Origin: Bacteroidales bacterium
GTDB taxonomy: Bacteria; Bacteroidota; Bacteroidia; Bacteroidales; JALTDM01
Length of the DNA: 6,500 nucleotides
Direction of reading: 5' to 3'
Assembly: GCA_027074135.1 (NCBI GenBank)
Contig: JALTDM010000247.1
Location: 1 to 6,500, forward strand
A program made the position numbers and the translations under genes. Positions 1 to 6,500 of the stretch are shown piece by piece. Each line of letters opens with the position of its first letter. The stretch's first letter is position 1. The notes under the pieces were generated by a model. The model made no database searches and was not told where the DNA came from. It was given only the letters and a program-made list of their open reading frames with translations.

Positions 1-1904
1 AATGGCTCGAAAACCTTGTTGACTGGAACCTAAGCCGTTCAAGGTATTGGGGTACACCTCTCCCGATTTGGAGCACCGAAGACGGCAAAGAAAAAATTTG
101 CATAGGTTCAGTTGCAGAGCTAAAACATGAAATAGAAAACTCAATTGCTGCAGGATTTATGAAAGAAAATCCGCTTAAAGACTTTGACGAAAACGACAAA
201 TCAAAAGAAAACTACGATAAAATAGACTTACACAGACCTTATGTAGATAAAATTGTGCTAGTTTCTCCGTCAGGGAAACCAATGTACCGCGAACCGGACT
301 TAATTGATGTGTGGTTCGATTCGGGTGCAATGCCTTACGCACAATGGCATTATCCTTTTGAAAACACAGAAAAGTTCAAAAAGAAATTCCCTGCAGACTT
401 TATTGCCGAAGGTGTTGACCAAACACGTGGTTGGTTTTTTACCCTTCATGCCATAGCCACAATGCTGTTCGACTCCGTTGCATTCAAAAACATTATCAGC
501 AACGGACTTGTGCTGGACAAGAACGGCAACAAGATGAGCAAAAGGCTAGGCAATGTAGTTGACCCGTTTGAACTCATCGGCAAATACGGAGCCGACAATG
601 TAAGGTGGTATATGATAACCAACTCACAACCGTGGGACAACCTTAAATTTGATGTGTCGGGCGTAGAAGAAGTAAAAAGAAAATTCTTCGGCACACTTTA
701 CAATACATATTCATTCTTTGCACTTTATGCCAACATAGACAGATTTACATACAGCGATGAAGAGGTACCCGTAAGCGAAAGACCGGAACTTGACAGGTGG
801 ATTATTTCTTTGCTAAACACACTTGTAAAAGAAGTAGAAGAAGCCCTTGAAGATTACGAACCTACAAAAGCTGCCCGCTTGATACAAAACTTTGTGATTG
901 ACAACCTCAGCAATTGGTATGTACGTCTCAACCGCAAAAGATTCTGGGGCGGTGAATACAACAGGGACAAAATTGCCGCTTATCAAACTCTCTACACTGT
1001 ATTGGAGACAGTAGCAATTTTGATGTCATCATTTGCACCGTTCTATGCCGAAAAGCTGTTTCAAGACCTTAATTCCGTAACGGGCAGGTATAAAGAAGAA
1101 TCCATTCATTTGGTAACATTCCCCAAATACAACGAAAGCTTGATAAACAAAGACTTGGAACAACAAATGGATTTGGCACAACGCATTACTTCAATGATTT
1201 TGGCTTTGCGCCGTAAAGTAAACATAAAAGTAAGACAACCGCTTGCAAGAGTTCTTATCCCTGTGCTGAACAAAGAACAGGAACAACTTATCAAAAATAT
1301 GGAAAAAATTATCCTTACCGAAACCAACATAAAACAAATGGACTTGGTAACGGATACCTCCGAAATTTTGGTCAAGAAGGTTAAACCTAACTTTAAACTC
1401 CTTGGTCCGCGTTACGGAAAACTAATGAAAGGCATTGCCGCTTATTTATACAATCTAACCCAACCTGACATAAACAAGTTTGAAAAAGAAGGAAAACTTA
1501 CATTTGATTTAGACGGCAACAACATAGAAATAAAAATCGACGAAGTTGAAATAATTTCGGAAGACATTCCGGGTTGGCTTGTAGAACATGACGGTAATCT
1601 GACTGTGGCACTCGATACCAACATAACGGAAGAACTTAAACTCGAAGGAATTGCAAGAGAATTGATAAACAAAATACAAAATATCAGAAAAGAATCTGAT
1701 TTTGAAGTAACCGATAAAGTAAAAATCAGCTTGGCAAACACACACGACGAACTATACAAAGCCGTTCTGACACATAAAGATTATATTGCATCACAAATAC
1801 TTGCGTTGGATATAGATTTTTCCGACAGTTTGAACGGCGACAGCAAAAAGGTTAAATTAACCGATGAAATAGAAACACTTATTAAAGTGGAAAAACACAA
1901 CTAA
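1..1904 (+). CDS. ileS: Isoleucyl-tRNA synthetase, C-terminal 633 residues (5' truncated by window edge)
   Basis: This cytoplasmic class I aminoacyl-tRNA synthetase charges tRNA-Ile with isoleucine. The reading frame is open from the left edge (first whole codon at position 3), and the ATG at 159 is an internal methionine, not the start. The visible part begins where the chain re-enters the catalytic domain after the editing domain (DWNLSRSRYWGTPLPIW, residues 8-24). WFDSG follows at 104-108 and the KMSKR ATP-binding loop at 177-181 (nt 531-545). The anticodon-binding domain runs from about 260 to 420 and includes NWYVRLNRKRFW at 304-315. The remaining tail resembles the C-terminal domain of the long, eukaryote-like (type 2) IleRS. 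Residues 53-633 contain no cysteine, so the C-terminal zinc finger of E. coli-type enzymes is absent. Family members in Bacteroidetes are about 1,100-1,150 residues, so roughly 500 residues, including HIGH and most of the editing domain, lie upstream. The TAA is at 1902-1904, 12 nt before the next gene. Confidence 0.97.
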   Translation, partial: WLENLVDWNLSRSRYWGTPLPIWSTEDGKEKICIGSVAELKHEIENSIAAGFMKENPLKDFDENDKSKENYDKIDLHRPYVDKIVLVSPSGKPMYREPDLIDVWFDSGAMPYAQWHYPFENTEKFKKKFPADFIAEGVDQTRGWFFTLHAIATMLFDSVAFKNIISNGLVLDKNGNKMSKRLGNVVDPFELIGKYGADNVRWYMITNSQPWDNLKFDVSGVEEVKRKFFGTLYNTYSFFALYANIDRFTYSDEEVPVSERPELDRWIISLLNTLVKEVEEALEDYEPTKAARLIQNFVIDNLSNWYVRLNRKRFWGGEYNRDKIAAYQTLYTVLETVAILMSSFAPFYAEKLFQDLNSVTGRYKEESIHLVTFPKYNESLINKDLEQQMDLAQRITSMILALRRKVNIKVRQPLARVLIPVLNKEQEQLIKNMEKIILTETNIKQMDLVTDTSEILVKKVKPNFKLLGPRYGKLMKGIAAYLYNLTQPDINKFEKEGKLTFDLDGNNIEIKIDEVEIISEDIPGWLVEHDGNLTVALDTNITEELKLEGIARELINKIQNIRKESDFEVTDKVKISLANTHDELYKAVLTHKDYIASQILALDIDFSDSLNGDSKKVKLTDEIETLIKVEKHN

Positions 1905-1916
1905 AAAACCTTTATT

Positions 1917-2312
1917 ATGGCAGAAGAAAAAAAGAGATATTCCGACGAAGAACTGGAATTTTTCAAAAAACTTATACTTGAAAAATTAGAAAAAGCTCAA
2001 AAGGAATATGATGAGCTTAAAAAAATGCTCACAAACGAAGACAGCAACGACATAAGTGACACTACACCAAGTTTTACAAGTTTAGAAGACAGTGTTGAAG
2101 TACAAAATCGTGAAGAAATAGCCAGACTCGCACAAAGACAACTTAAATTCATAAAAGACCTTAAAGCCGCACTCGTAAGGATTGAAAACAAAACTTACGG
2201 CATTTGCAGGGAAACAGGCAAATTGATTTCAAAAGAAAGATTGATGGCTGTTCCTCACGCAACACTCAGCATTGAAGCAAAACTTAATCGCGATAAGAAT
2301 AAGAAAAAATAA
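1917..2312 (+). CDS. TraR/DksA-family protein with a degenerate zinc finger
   Basis: This 131-residue protein has the layout of the TraR/DksA family, whose characterised members bind RNA polymerase through the secondary channel and modulate transcription. Residues 9-40 and 60-92 are charged helices suited to an antiparallel coiled coil. A C-terminal module follows, with YGICRETGKLISKERL at 94-109 and AVPHATLSIEAKL at 111-123. The family finger spacing (C-x2-C-x17-C-x2-C) falls exactly on residues 97, 100, 118 and 121, but these are Cys, Thr, Ser and Ala, so zinc binding as in E. coli DksA is not expected. The DksA coiled-coil-tip motif DxxDxA is also not evident at the equivalent place. Such degenerate members are familiar in Bacteroidetes. 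The start is the first ATG, 12 nt after ileS; no Shine-Dalgarno sequence is seen, only an A/T-rich leader. It sits in an operon between ileS and lspA. The family is secure, but a DksA-like role is inference. Confidence 0.9.
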   Translation: MAEEKKRYSDEELEFFKKLILEKLEKAQKEYDELKKMLTNEDSNDISDTTPSFTSLEDSVEVQNREEIARLAQRQLKFIKDLKAALVRIENKTYGICRETGKLISKERLMAVPHATLSIEAKLNRDKNKKK

Positions 2313-2921
2313 ATGAGCCGGAAAACCAAAATAAGCCTGGCAGTTATCTTTGCTATATTGATAATTGACCAGGCTATTAAATTTATTGTCAAGACCAATA
2401 TGTATCTGGGGCAAGAAATCTCTGTCTTTGATCATTGGTTTTTAATTCATTTTACCGAAAACAACGGCATGGCATTCGGCTGGGAACTTGGAACCAATTG
2501 GGGAAAACTTGCATTGAGTCTGTTTCGTCTGGTTGCCATAGGATTTATCATATACTACCTTATCCGCATTATTAAACAAAACTACTCTACCGGATATATT
2601 GTTACCATATCTATGATTTTGGCAGGGGCAACGGGCAACCTCATCGATTCAGCATTTTACGGAATGATTTTCAGCCAAAGCAATTACTACTCCATTGCAC
2701 AATTTTTGCCTCCTGACGGCGGATATGCCTCCTTCCTGCACGGCAAAGTGGTAGATATGTTTTACTTCCCGATAATTGACACGATATTACCGCAATGGAT
2801 ACCTATTTGGGGCGGAGAGAGGTTTATCTTTTTCCAACCGGTTTTTAACTTTGCAGACGCTTCTATTACGGTAGGTTTTTTTATACTGATATTGTTTTAC
2901 AAAAAATTTATTTTCAAATAA
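2313..2921 (+). CDS. lspA: Lipoprotein signal peptidase (signal peptidase II)
   Basis: This inner-membrane aspartic peptidase cleaves the signal peptide from diacylglyceryl-modified prolipoproteins, one step before N-acylation and sorting. Family motifs appear in order: DQAIK (19-23) in the first membrane segment, ENNGMAFG (49-56), GATGNLIDSAFYG (105-117), GKVVDMFYFP (144-153) and FNFADASI (178-185). The catalytic dyad is expected to be Asp148 and Asp182. Four hydrophobic segments (about 6-26, 66-88, 94-113 and 177-198) fit the family topology. At 202 residues it is longer than the 164-residue E. coli enzyme. The extra length lies in a loop at about 118-143 and another between the catalytic aspartates at about 154-177, a form I associate with Bacteroidetes. 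The conserved Arg of GNxxDR is Ser113 here. The ATG directly follows the TAA of the upstream gene (TAAATG), so translational coupling is likely. The C-terminus is basic (YKKFIFK) and faces the cytoplasm. Confidence 0.96.
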   Translation: MSRKTKISLAVIFAILIIDQAIKFIVKTNMYLGQEISVFDHWFLIHFTENNGMAFGWELGTNWGKLALSLFRLVAIGFIIYYLIRIIKQNYSTGYIVTISMILAGATGNLIDSAFYGMIFSQSNYYSIAQFLPPDGGYASFLHGKVVDMFYFPIIDTILPQWIPIWGGERFIFFQPVFNFADASITVGFFILILFYKKFIFK

Positions 2922-2965
2922 AAACCCCCTTAATATAATAAAAAAGTTACTTTTCAGTTTGTCAA

Positions 2966-2986
2966 AACATATTAGCATAATATGTT
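2966..2986. repeat. Perfect 9-bp inverted repeat (operator-like dyad) before the TonB receptor gene
   Basis: The left arm AACATATTA (2966-2974) and the right arm TAATATGTT (2978-2986) are perfect reverse complements separated by GCA. The dyad ends 4 nt before the ATG at 2991 and covers the alternative upstream ATG at 2982. It lies in the 69-nt gap between lspA and the receptor. The size and symmetry suit a dimeric repressor site; the AACATA...TATGTT outer half-sites recall the E. coli MntR box, though the spacing differs by 1 bp. As RNA it could instead form a small AU-rich hairpin near the start codon. No T-tract follows, so an intrinsic terminator for lspA is unlikely. The symmetry is seen directly; the function is inferred. 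Confidence 0.6.
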
Positions 2987-2990
2987 AACT

Positions 2991-5213
2991 ATGAAAACAA
3001 AAATCTTGTTTTTAATCTTCGTATCTATTGTCCCCATAAAACTTTTTTCTCAAGAATATAAAACAGGAGAAGTTATGGATAGTATAACTTACCAGGCTAT
3101 TTCAGAGGCAGAAATTCTAAACACAAAAGGAAAACTTTTAACAACAACCGATCAAAACGGAGACTTTACAATAAAAGGAAATATTGACACAATAAAAATA
3201 GCACGTTTTGGATATAAGCCAAAAATTGTAATAATAAATAAAAATAAAAAAAATACTATATTCCTTTCGAAGACAGATTATCAACTAAAACAAATAACGG
3301 TAGAAGCACCTGCTTATAGTCCAATAGAATCAATAACTAAATTGGATTTAAACCTTAAACCAATAAATACTTCTCAAGAAGCTCTTAGAGTAATACCCGG
3401 ATTGTTTATAGCTCAACATGAAGGAGGAGGTAAAGCAGAACAAATTTTTTTGAGAGGGTTCGACATGGATCATGGAACTGATATCTCAATAAATGTTGAC
3501 GGTATGCCAGTAAACATGGTTTCACATGCTCATGGACAAGGCTATTCCGATTTACATTTTTTAATACCTGAAGTTATTGATCATATAGAATTTGAAAAAG
3601 GTCCTTATAACACTCAATACGGTGATTTTCAAACAGGTGGATTTATCAATTTTCACACAAAAGATTTTCTCAAACACAACCGCATACAATTAGAAGCAGG
3701 AATGTTTGATACATATCGTTTATTAACAATGATAAATCTCTTCGACAAAAATAATAAAAAAGAATCTGCATATATTGCAACGGAATATATGATGACAGAC
3801 GGATTTTTTGATGTTAGTCAAAATTTTAACAGACTCAACAGTTTTTTTAAATATAAAAAACAATTATCTAACACAACTGCATTAACTTTAGAAACATCTT
3901 TATTTAACACACGTTGGGATGCAGCAGGACTCATACCACAAAGAGCTGTGAATGACGGATACATTGACAGATTCGGCGAAATCGACAGCTGCGGAGGAGG
4001 ACAAACTCATAGAAATAATCTAATTATTAATTTTTCAAAAAAATTATCAGAAACCTCAAATATTTTAAATCTATTTTATTTCTCTGATTACGGATTTGAC
4101 TTGCATTCAAATTTCACTTTCTTCCTCAATGATTCCATAAATGGCGATGAAATAGAACAAAAAGAAAATAGGAAATTATATGGCTATAAATTACTATATA
4201 CCAAAAATCTTACTAAAGGGAATTGGACACTAACAACAAACTTAGGTGGAGGATTCAGATACGATGACATTAATAACATAGAATTAAGTCATAATAAAAA
4301 TCGCTATATCATATTAGATATTATTGATTTGGGAGACATTGATGAAACAAATTTGAATGCTTTTGCAGAAGAAGTTTTACAAAATGGTTCTTTAGTTATT
4401 AAAATCGGTTCAAGATTAGACTTTTTTAATTTTGTTTATTCTGACAAAAAATCAAAACCTTATAGAACTTTCAATGATAAAAAATCTACTTTTTCACCTA
4501 AAATTACAATAGCTTATTCATTTAATAAAAATTTGCAAGTTTATGCAAAAGCTGGCAAAGGATTCCATTCAAATGATGCTCGTATCATTGCAACAACAAA
4601 AACAGATATCTTGCCTATAGCATATGGTAGTGATGCAGGTATTATTTTCAAACCTTTTAAAAGTGCTATAATCAACATTGCTTATTGGAATCTTTACATG
4701 CAACAAGAATTTGTTTTTTCCGGAGATGACGGCACGGTTAAACCTGTAGGGAAATCTTATCGTCAAGGTATAGATTTCTCTTCGAGAGTAGAAATTTTAA
4801 ACAACCTTTACACTAAGTTTGATATTAATTATGCAAATCCCCGTTTAATAAATAATAATCTTGGTATATATTTACCATTAGCGCCAATATGGACTAGTAC
4901 AGGTGGAATCTTTTTAAAAACAAAACAAGCAATCAGAATAGGTGTATCATATCGTTACTTAGGGAAAAGACCAGCTGATGAATTTAACAATTTCGAAACC
5001 AAACCTTATACTGTATTTGACGCATCTGCAAGCTATACATCTTCACATTTCGAAATTGGGATAAGCATTCAAAATTTATTTAATGTTAACTGGGATGATG
5101 CACAATTTGAAACTACTTCAAAGCTCCCTTGGGAAACAAATCCTGTAACAGACATTGACTTTACACCCGGAACACCATTTAATTTAAAAATAAAAACAGC
5201 AATTTTTTTCTAA
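2991..5213 (+). CDS. TonB-dependent outer-membrane receptor with carboxypeptidase-regulatory-like N-terminal domain
   Basis: The product is an outer-membrane gated channel of 740 residues that would import a scarce ligand using TonB/ExbBD energy. A signal peptide spans about residues 1-20 (MKTKILFLIF..., cleavage near LFS|QEY). A CarboxypepD_reg-like beta domain follows at about 21-95, including DQNGDFTIKG. A TonB-box/linker-like stretch (LKQITVEAPA) leads to the plug at about 110-225, with EALRVIPGLFI, FLRGFDMDHGTD, VDGMPVN, SHAHGQGYSDLH and EFEKGPYNTQYGDF. The rest is a beta-barrel rich in alternating strands, ending in the aromatic C-terminus KTAIFF typical of outer-membrane barrels. The plug is rich in His and Asp, hinting at a metal or metal-complex ligand, but the substrate is unknown. 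No SusD-like gene follows, so a glycan SusCD pair is not indicated. An ATG at 2982 would add three residues (MLT); I prefer 2991 because 2982 lies inside the inverted repeat and MKTKI makes a standard signal peptide. The gene is visibly more AT-rich than the upstream operon. Confidence 0.93.
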   Translation: MKTKILFLIFVSIVPIKLFSQEYKTGEVMDSITYQAISEAEILNTKGKLLTTTDQNGDFTIKGNIDTIKIARFGYKPKIVIINKNKKNTIFLSKTDYQLKQITVEAPAYSPIESITKLDLNLKPINTSQEALRVIPGLFIAQHEGGGKAEQIFLRGFDMDHGTDISINVDGMPVNMVSHAHGQGYSDLHFLIPEVIDHIEFEKGPYNTQYGDFQTGGFINFHTKDFLKHNRIQLEAGMFDTYRLLTMINLFDKNNKKESAYIATEYMMTDGFFDVSQNFNRLNSFFKYKKQLSNTTALTLETSLFNTRWDAAGLIPQRAVNDGYIDRFGEIDSCGGGQTHRNNLIINFSKKLSETSNILNLFYFSDYGFDLHSNFTFFLNDSINGDEIEQKENRKLYGYKLLYTKNLTKGNWTLTTNLGGGFRYDDINNIELSHNKNRYIILDIIDLGDIDETNLNAFAEEVLQNGSLVIKIGSRLDFFNFVYSDKKSKPYRTFNDKKSTFSPKITIAYSFNKNLQVYAKAGKGFHSNDARIIATTKTDILPIAYGSDAGIIFKPFKSAIINIAYWNLYMQQEFVFSGDDGTVKPVGKSYRQGIDFSSRVEILNNLYTKFDINYANPRLINNNLGIYLPLAPIWTSTGGIFLKTKQAIRIGVSYRYLGKRPADEFNNFETKPYTVFDASASYTSSHFEIGISIQNLFNVNWDDAQFETTSKLPWETNPVTDIDFTPGTPFNLKIKTAIFF

Positions 5214-5215
5214 AA

Positions 5216-6475
5216 TCAAACAACTACGACCCTCTCATTCTCAACACTATAAATAGGCTTAGCTTTATTATAGGCTGGAACTTTTTCTGCAAGCAACGAC
5301 TCATATAAATTCCTCATATTGTTTACCAATATCCTATAATCGTATTTATTTTTTACAAAACGGTAACCATTATTCCCCATTTTCAGTCTTTTACTGTCAT
5401 TTATTACAAGCTGTAACAAGTTATAATAGAACCCATAAATATCTTTAGATCTTGATAACAAACCAGTAACATCGGACATTAAAGTATCCGCCACCCCTCC
5501 TACATTTGTAGCAACAACAGGCTTATTGCTGGCTTGTGCTTCTATCAGAGTTATAGGTGTGCCTTCATTAAGCGAAGTTAATGTCACTATATCTAATCCA
5601 TTGTAAACAAAGGACATATCCTTTATCCACGAAGTAAAATAAATATCTGCTGTTCCATCCTGCGCCTCTCCTTGTTGCCAAACTTTAAGACCCAATTCTT
5701 TTGCCAGTTCAACAAGTTCCAACTTCAGCTCTCCATCACCTATTATAAAAGCCTTTACACTCCTTGACCCTTGAAGATATCTTTTTAGCAAAGAAAAAGA
5801 CTTTATAAACATTTTGTGATTTTTAATCGGCACTAACCTGCCTACAATACCTATTGCTATATCGTCATTTCCCAATTTGTATTGTTTCCTGAAATAAAAG
5901 CGTTTATCTTCTCCGCCCTTTTTAAATTTATCTATATCAATACCAATGGGTACGGTAATCAATTTATCATCCTCCAAATCCAAGAAATCTTGTATTTCTT
6001 CTTTCTGCCTTGGTGAGATTGCAATTATTTTATCACTTTTGTTTGCCAAATATTTTTCAAGGCTTATAAAGAATTTTGTTTTGTATTTATTAAAATATGA
6101 ATGGAAAACATGTCCGTGAAAAGTATGCACAATGATAGGAACCCCCTCTTTCAAAGCAGCCATTCTTCCAAGCATACCGGCTTTTGCAGCGTGAGTATGG
6201 ATTATATCGGGCTTCTCGCTTCTTATTATTCCTCTTATCTTACGGTAAGCGATGTAATCTTTTACCGGATTTATCTCACGCCTTATTTCCGGAATAATAT
6301 TATAATCAACACCGAGTTCATCCAATATGAAAGAACTGCTTTCTTCAAAATCACCGTTTTGACCTCCTACAAGAACCGTTTCAAAATCGTTTTCAAGAAA
6401 TTTTGTCAAAAAACCTGCATTATAAGTAGGTCCACCCAAATTAAATCTGTTCAGAATTCTTAATACTTTAGCCAT
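5216..6475 (-). CDS. GT4-family glycosyltransferase (GT-B fold)
   Basis: This 419-residue retaining glycosyltransferase probably transfers a nucleotide-activated sugar to a lipid-linked or polysaccharide acceptor at the cytoplasmic face of the inner membrane. The N-terminal Rossmann-like domain (about 1-175) has the glycine-rich FNLGGPT (11-17), the IIHTHAAKAGMLGRMAA segment (91-107) and HTFHGH (118-123). The C-terminal donor-binding domain (about 205-390) has GIVGRLVPIKNH (209-220), IIGDGE (244-249) and the EX7E motif with Glu304 and Glu312 in NEGTPITLIEAQ, followed by GGVADTL. There is no signal peptide or obvious membrane span. An insertion of about a dozen residues (264-281, WQQGEAQDGTADIYF) lies before the usual F-T-x-W strand. 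The tail after 400 is unrelated to the fold and ends in VVVV. The start is the only ATG that gives the beta-1 strand MAKVLRILNRF. Donor and acceptor cannot be told from the sequence. It converges on the receptor gene and probably belongs to a surface-polysaccharide cluster to the right. Confidence 0.93.
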   Translation of the reverse strand: MAKVLRILNRFNLGGPTYNAGFLTKFLENDFETVLVGGQNGDFEESSSFILDELGVDYNIIPEIRREINPVKDYIAYRKIRGIIRSEKPDIIHTHAAKAGMLGRMAALKEGVPIIVHTFHGHVFHSYFNKYKTKFFISLEKYLANKSDKIIAISPRQKEEIQDFLDLEDDKLITVPIGIDIDKFKKGGEDKRFYFRKQYKLGNDDIAIGIVGRLVPIKNHKMFIKSFSLLKRYLQGSRSVKAFIIGDGELKLELVELAKELGLKVWQQGEAQDGTADIYFTSWIKDMSFVYNGLDIVTLTSLNEGTPITLIEAQASNKPVVATNVGGVADTLMSDVTGLLSRSKDIYGFYYNLLQLVINDSKRLKMGNNGYRFVKNKYDYRILVNNMRNLYESLLAEKVPAYNKAKPIYSVENERVVVV

Positions 6476-6500
6476 TAATTGTATTTTTATTCACATATCC

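Noticed and set aside
446..694. Minus-strand open frames within ileS (also at 1106-1375, 1442-1759 and 1509-1745)
   Set aside because: These are antisense to conserved IleRS coding sequence, are low-complexity Ser/Leu-rich translations, and have no independent start signals.
2229..2435. Minus-strand open frames across the DksA-like/lspA junction and the lspA 3' end (2787-2978)
   Set aside because: They are shadows of the two confirmed plus-strand genes, with no recognisable protein features.
2922..2950. Intrinsic terminator after lspA
   Set aside because: The CCCCC run has no G-rich partner, and no GC stem followed by a T-tract is present.
2954..2961. Possible Bacteroidetes -7 element TCAGTTTG upstream of the receptor
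   Set aside because: It matches the TAnnTTTG consensus except at one fixed position, and no TTG -33 element is found at the right distance, so the match is too weak to annotate as a promoter.
3232..3256. A-rich tract with an A8 run inside the receptor gene, considered as a phase-variation site
   Set aside because: The frame is intact, the run is short, and it lies in generally AT-rich coding DNA (Asn/Lys codons), so there is no specific sign of slippage.
6101..6463. 120-codon plus-strand open frame opposite the glycosyltransferase
   Set aside because: It lies wholly antisense to a well-supported GT4 gene, has no domain-like pattern, and covers the stretch coding the conserved N-terminal domain.
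6476..6500. End of an upstream minus-strand gene
   Set aside because: In-frame stops exist in two of three frames, but 25 nt is too little to show a gene.

Overview
The window looks like chromosomal DNA from a member of the Bacteroidota (Bacteroidetes). The evidence is the type of IleRS, with its cysteine-free C-terminal region. It is supported by the ileS / TraR-DksA-like / lspA gene order, a TonB-dependent receptor with a carboxypeptidase-regulatory-like N-terminal domain, and A-rich start-codon contexts without clear Shine-Dalgarno sequences. The genus cannot be told from the sequence alone.

Layout. (1) Positions 1-2921, plus strand: a compact housekeeping operon. It holds the last 633 codons of isoleucyl-tRNA synthetase (5' end outside the window), then a 131-residue TraR/DksA-like protein 12 nt downstream, then lipoprotein signal peptidase (lspA), whose ATG directly abuts the preceding stop codon. 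(2) Positions 2922-2990: a short AT-rich intergenic stretch with a perfect 9-3-9 inverted repeat just ahead of the next start. (3) About 2991-5213, plus strand: an AT-rich gene for a TonB-dependent outer-membrane receptor with a histidine-rich plug and no SusD partner in view. (4) Positions 5216-6475, minus strand: a GT4-family glycosyltransferase converging on the receptor, with only 2 nt between the two stop codons. (5) Positions 6476-6500: a 25-nt leader of the glycosyltransferase gene, with no recognisable signal.

How the genes work together. The first three form a translation/lipoprotein-maturation operon; an ileS-lspA pairing is also known in Proteobacteria. The receptor is probably a separate, regulated uptake gene, and the glycosyltransferase probably belongs to a surface-polysaccharide locus continuing beyond the right edge. 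I see no tRNA, rRNA, CRISPR array, insertion sequence or clear novel system. The items most worth a second look are the receptor's operator-like dyad and histidine-rich plug, and the loss of three of the four zinc cysteines in the TraR/DksA-like protein.
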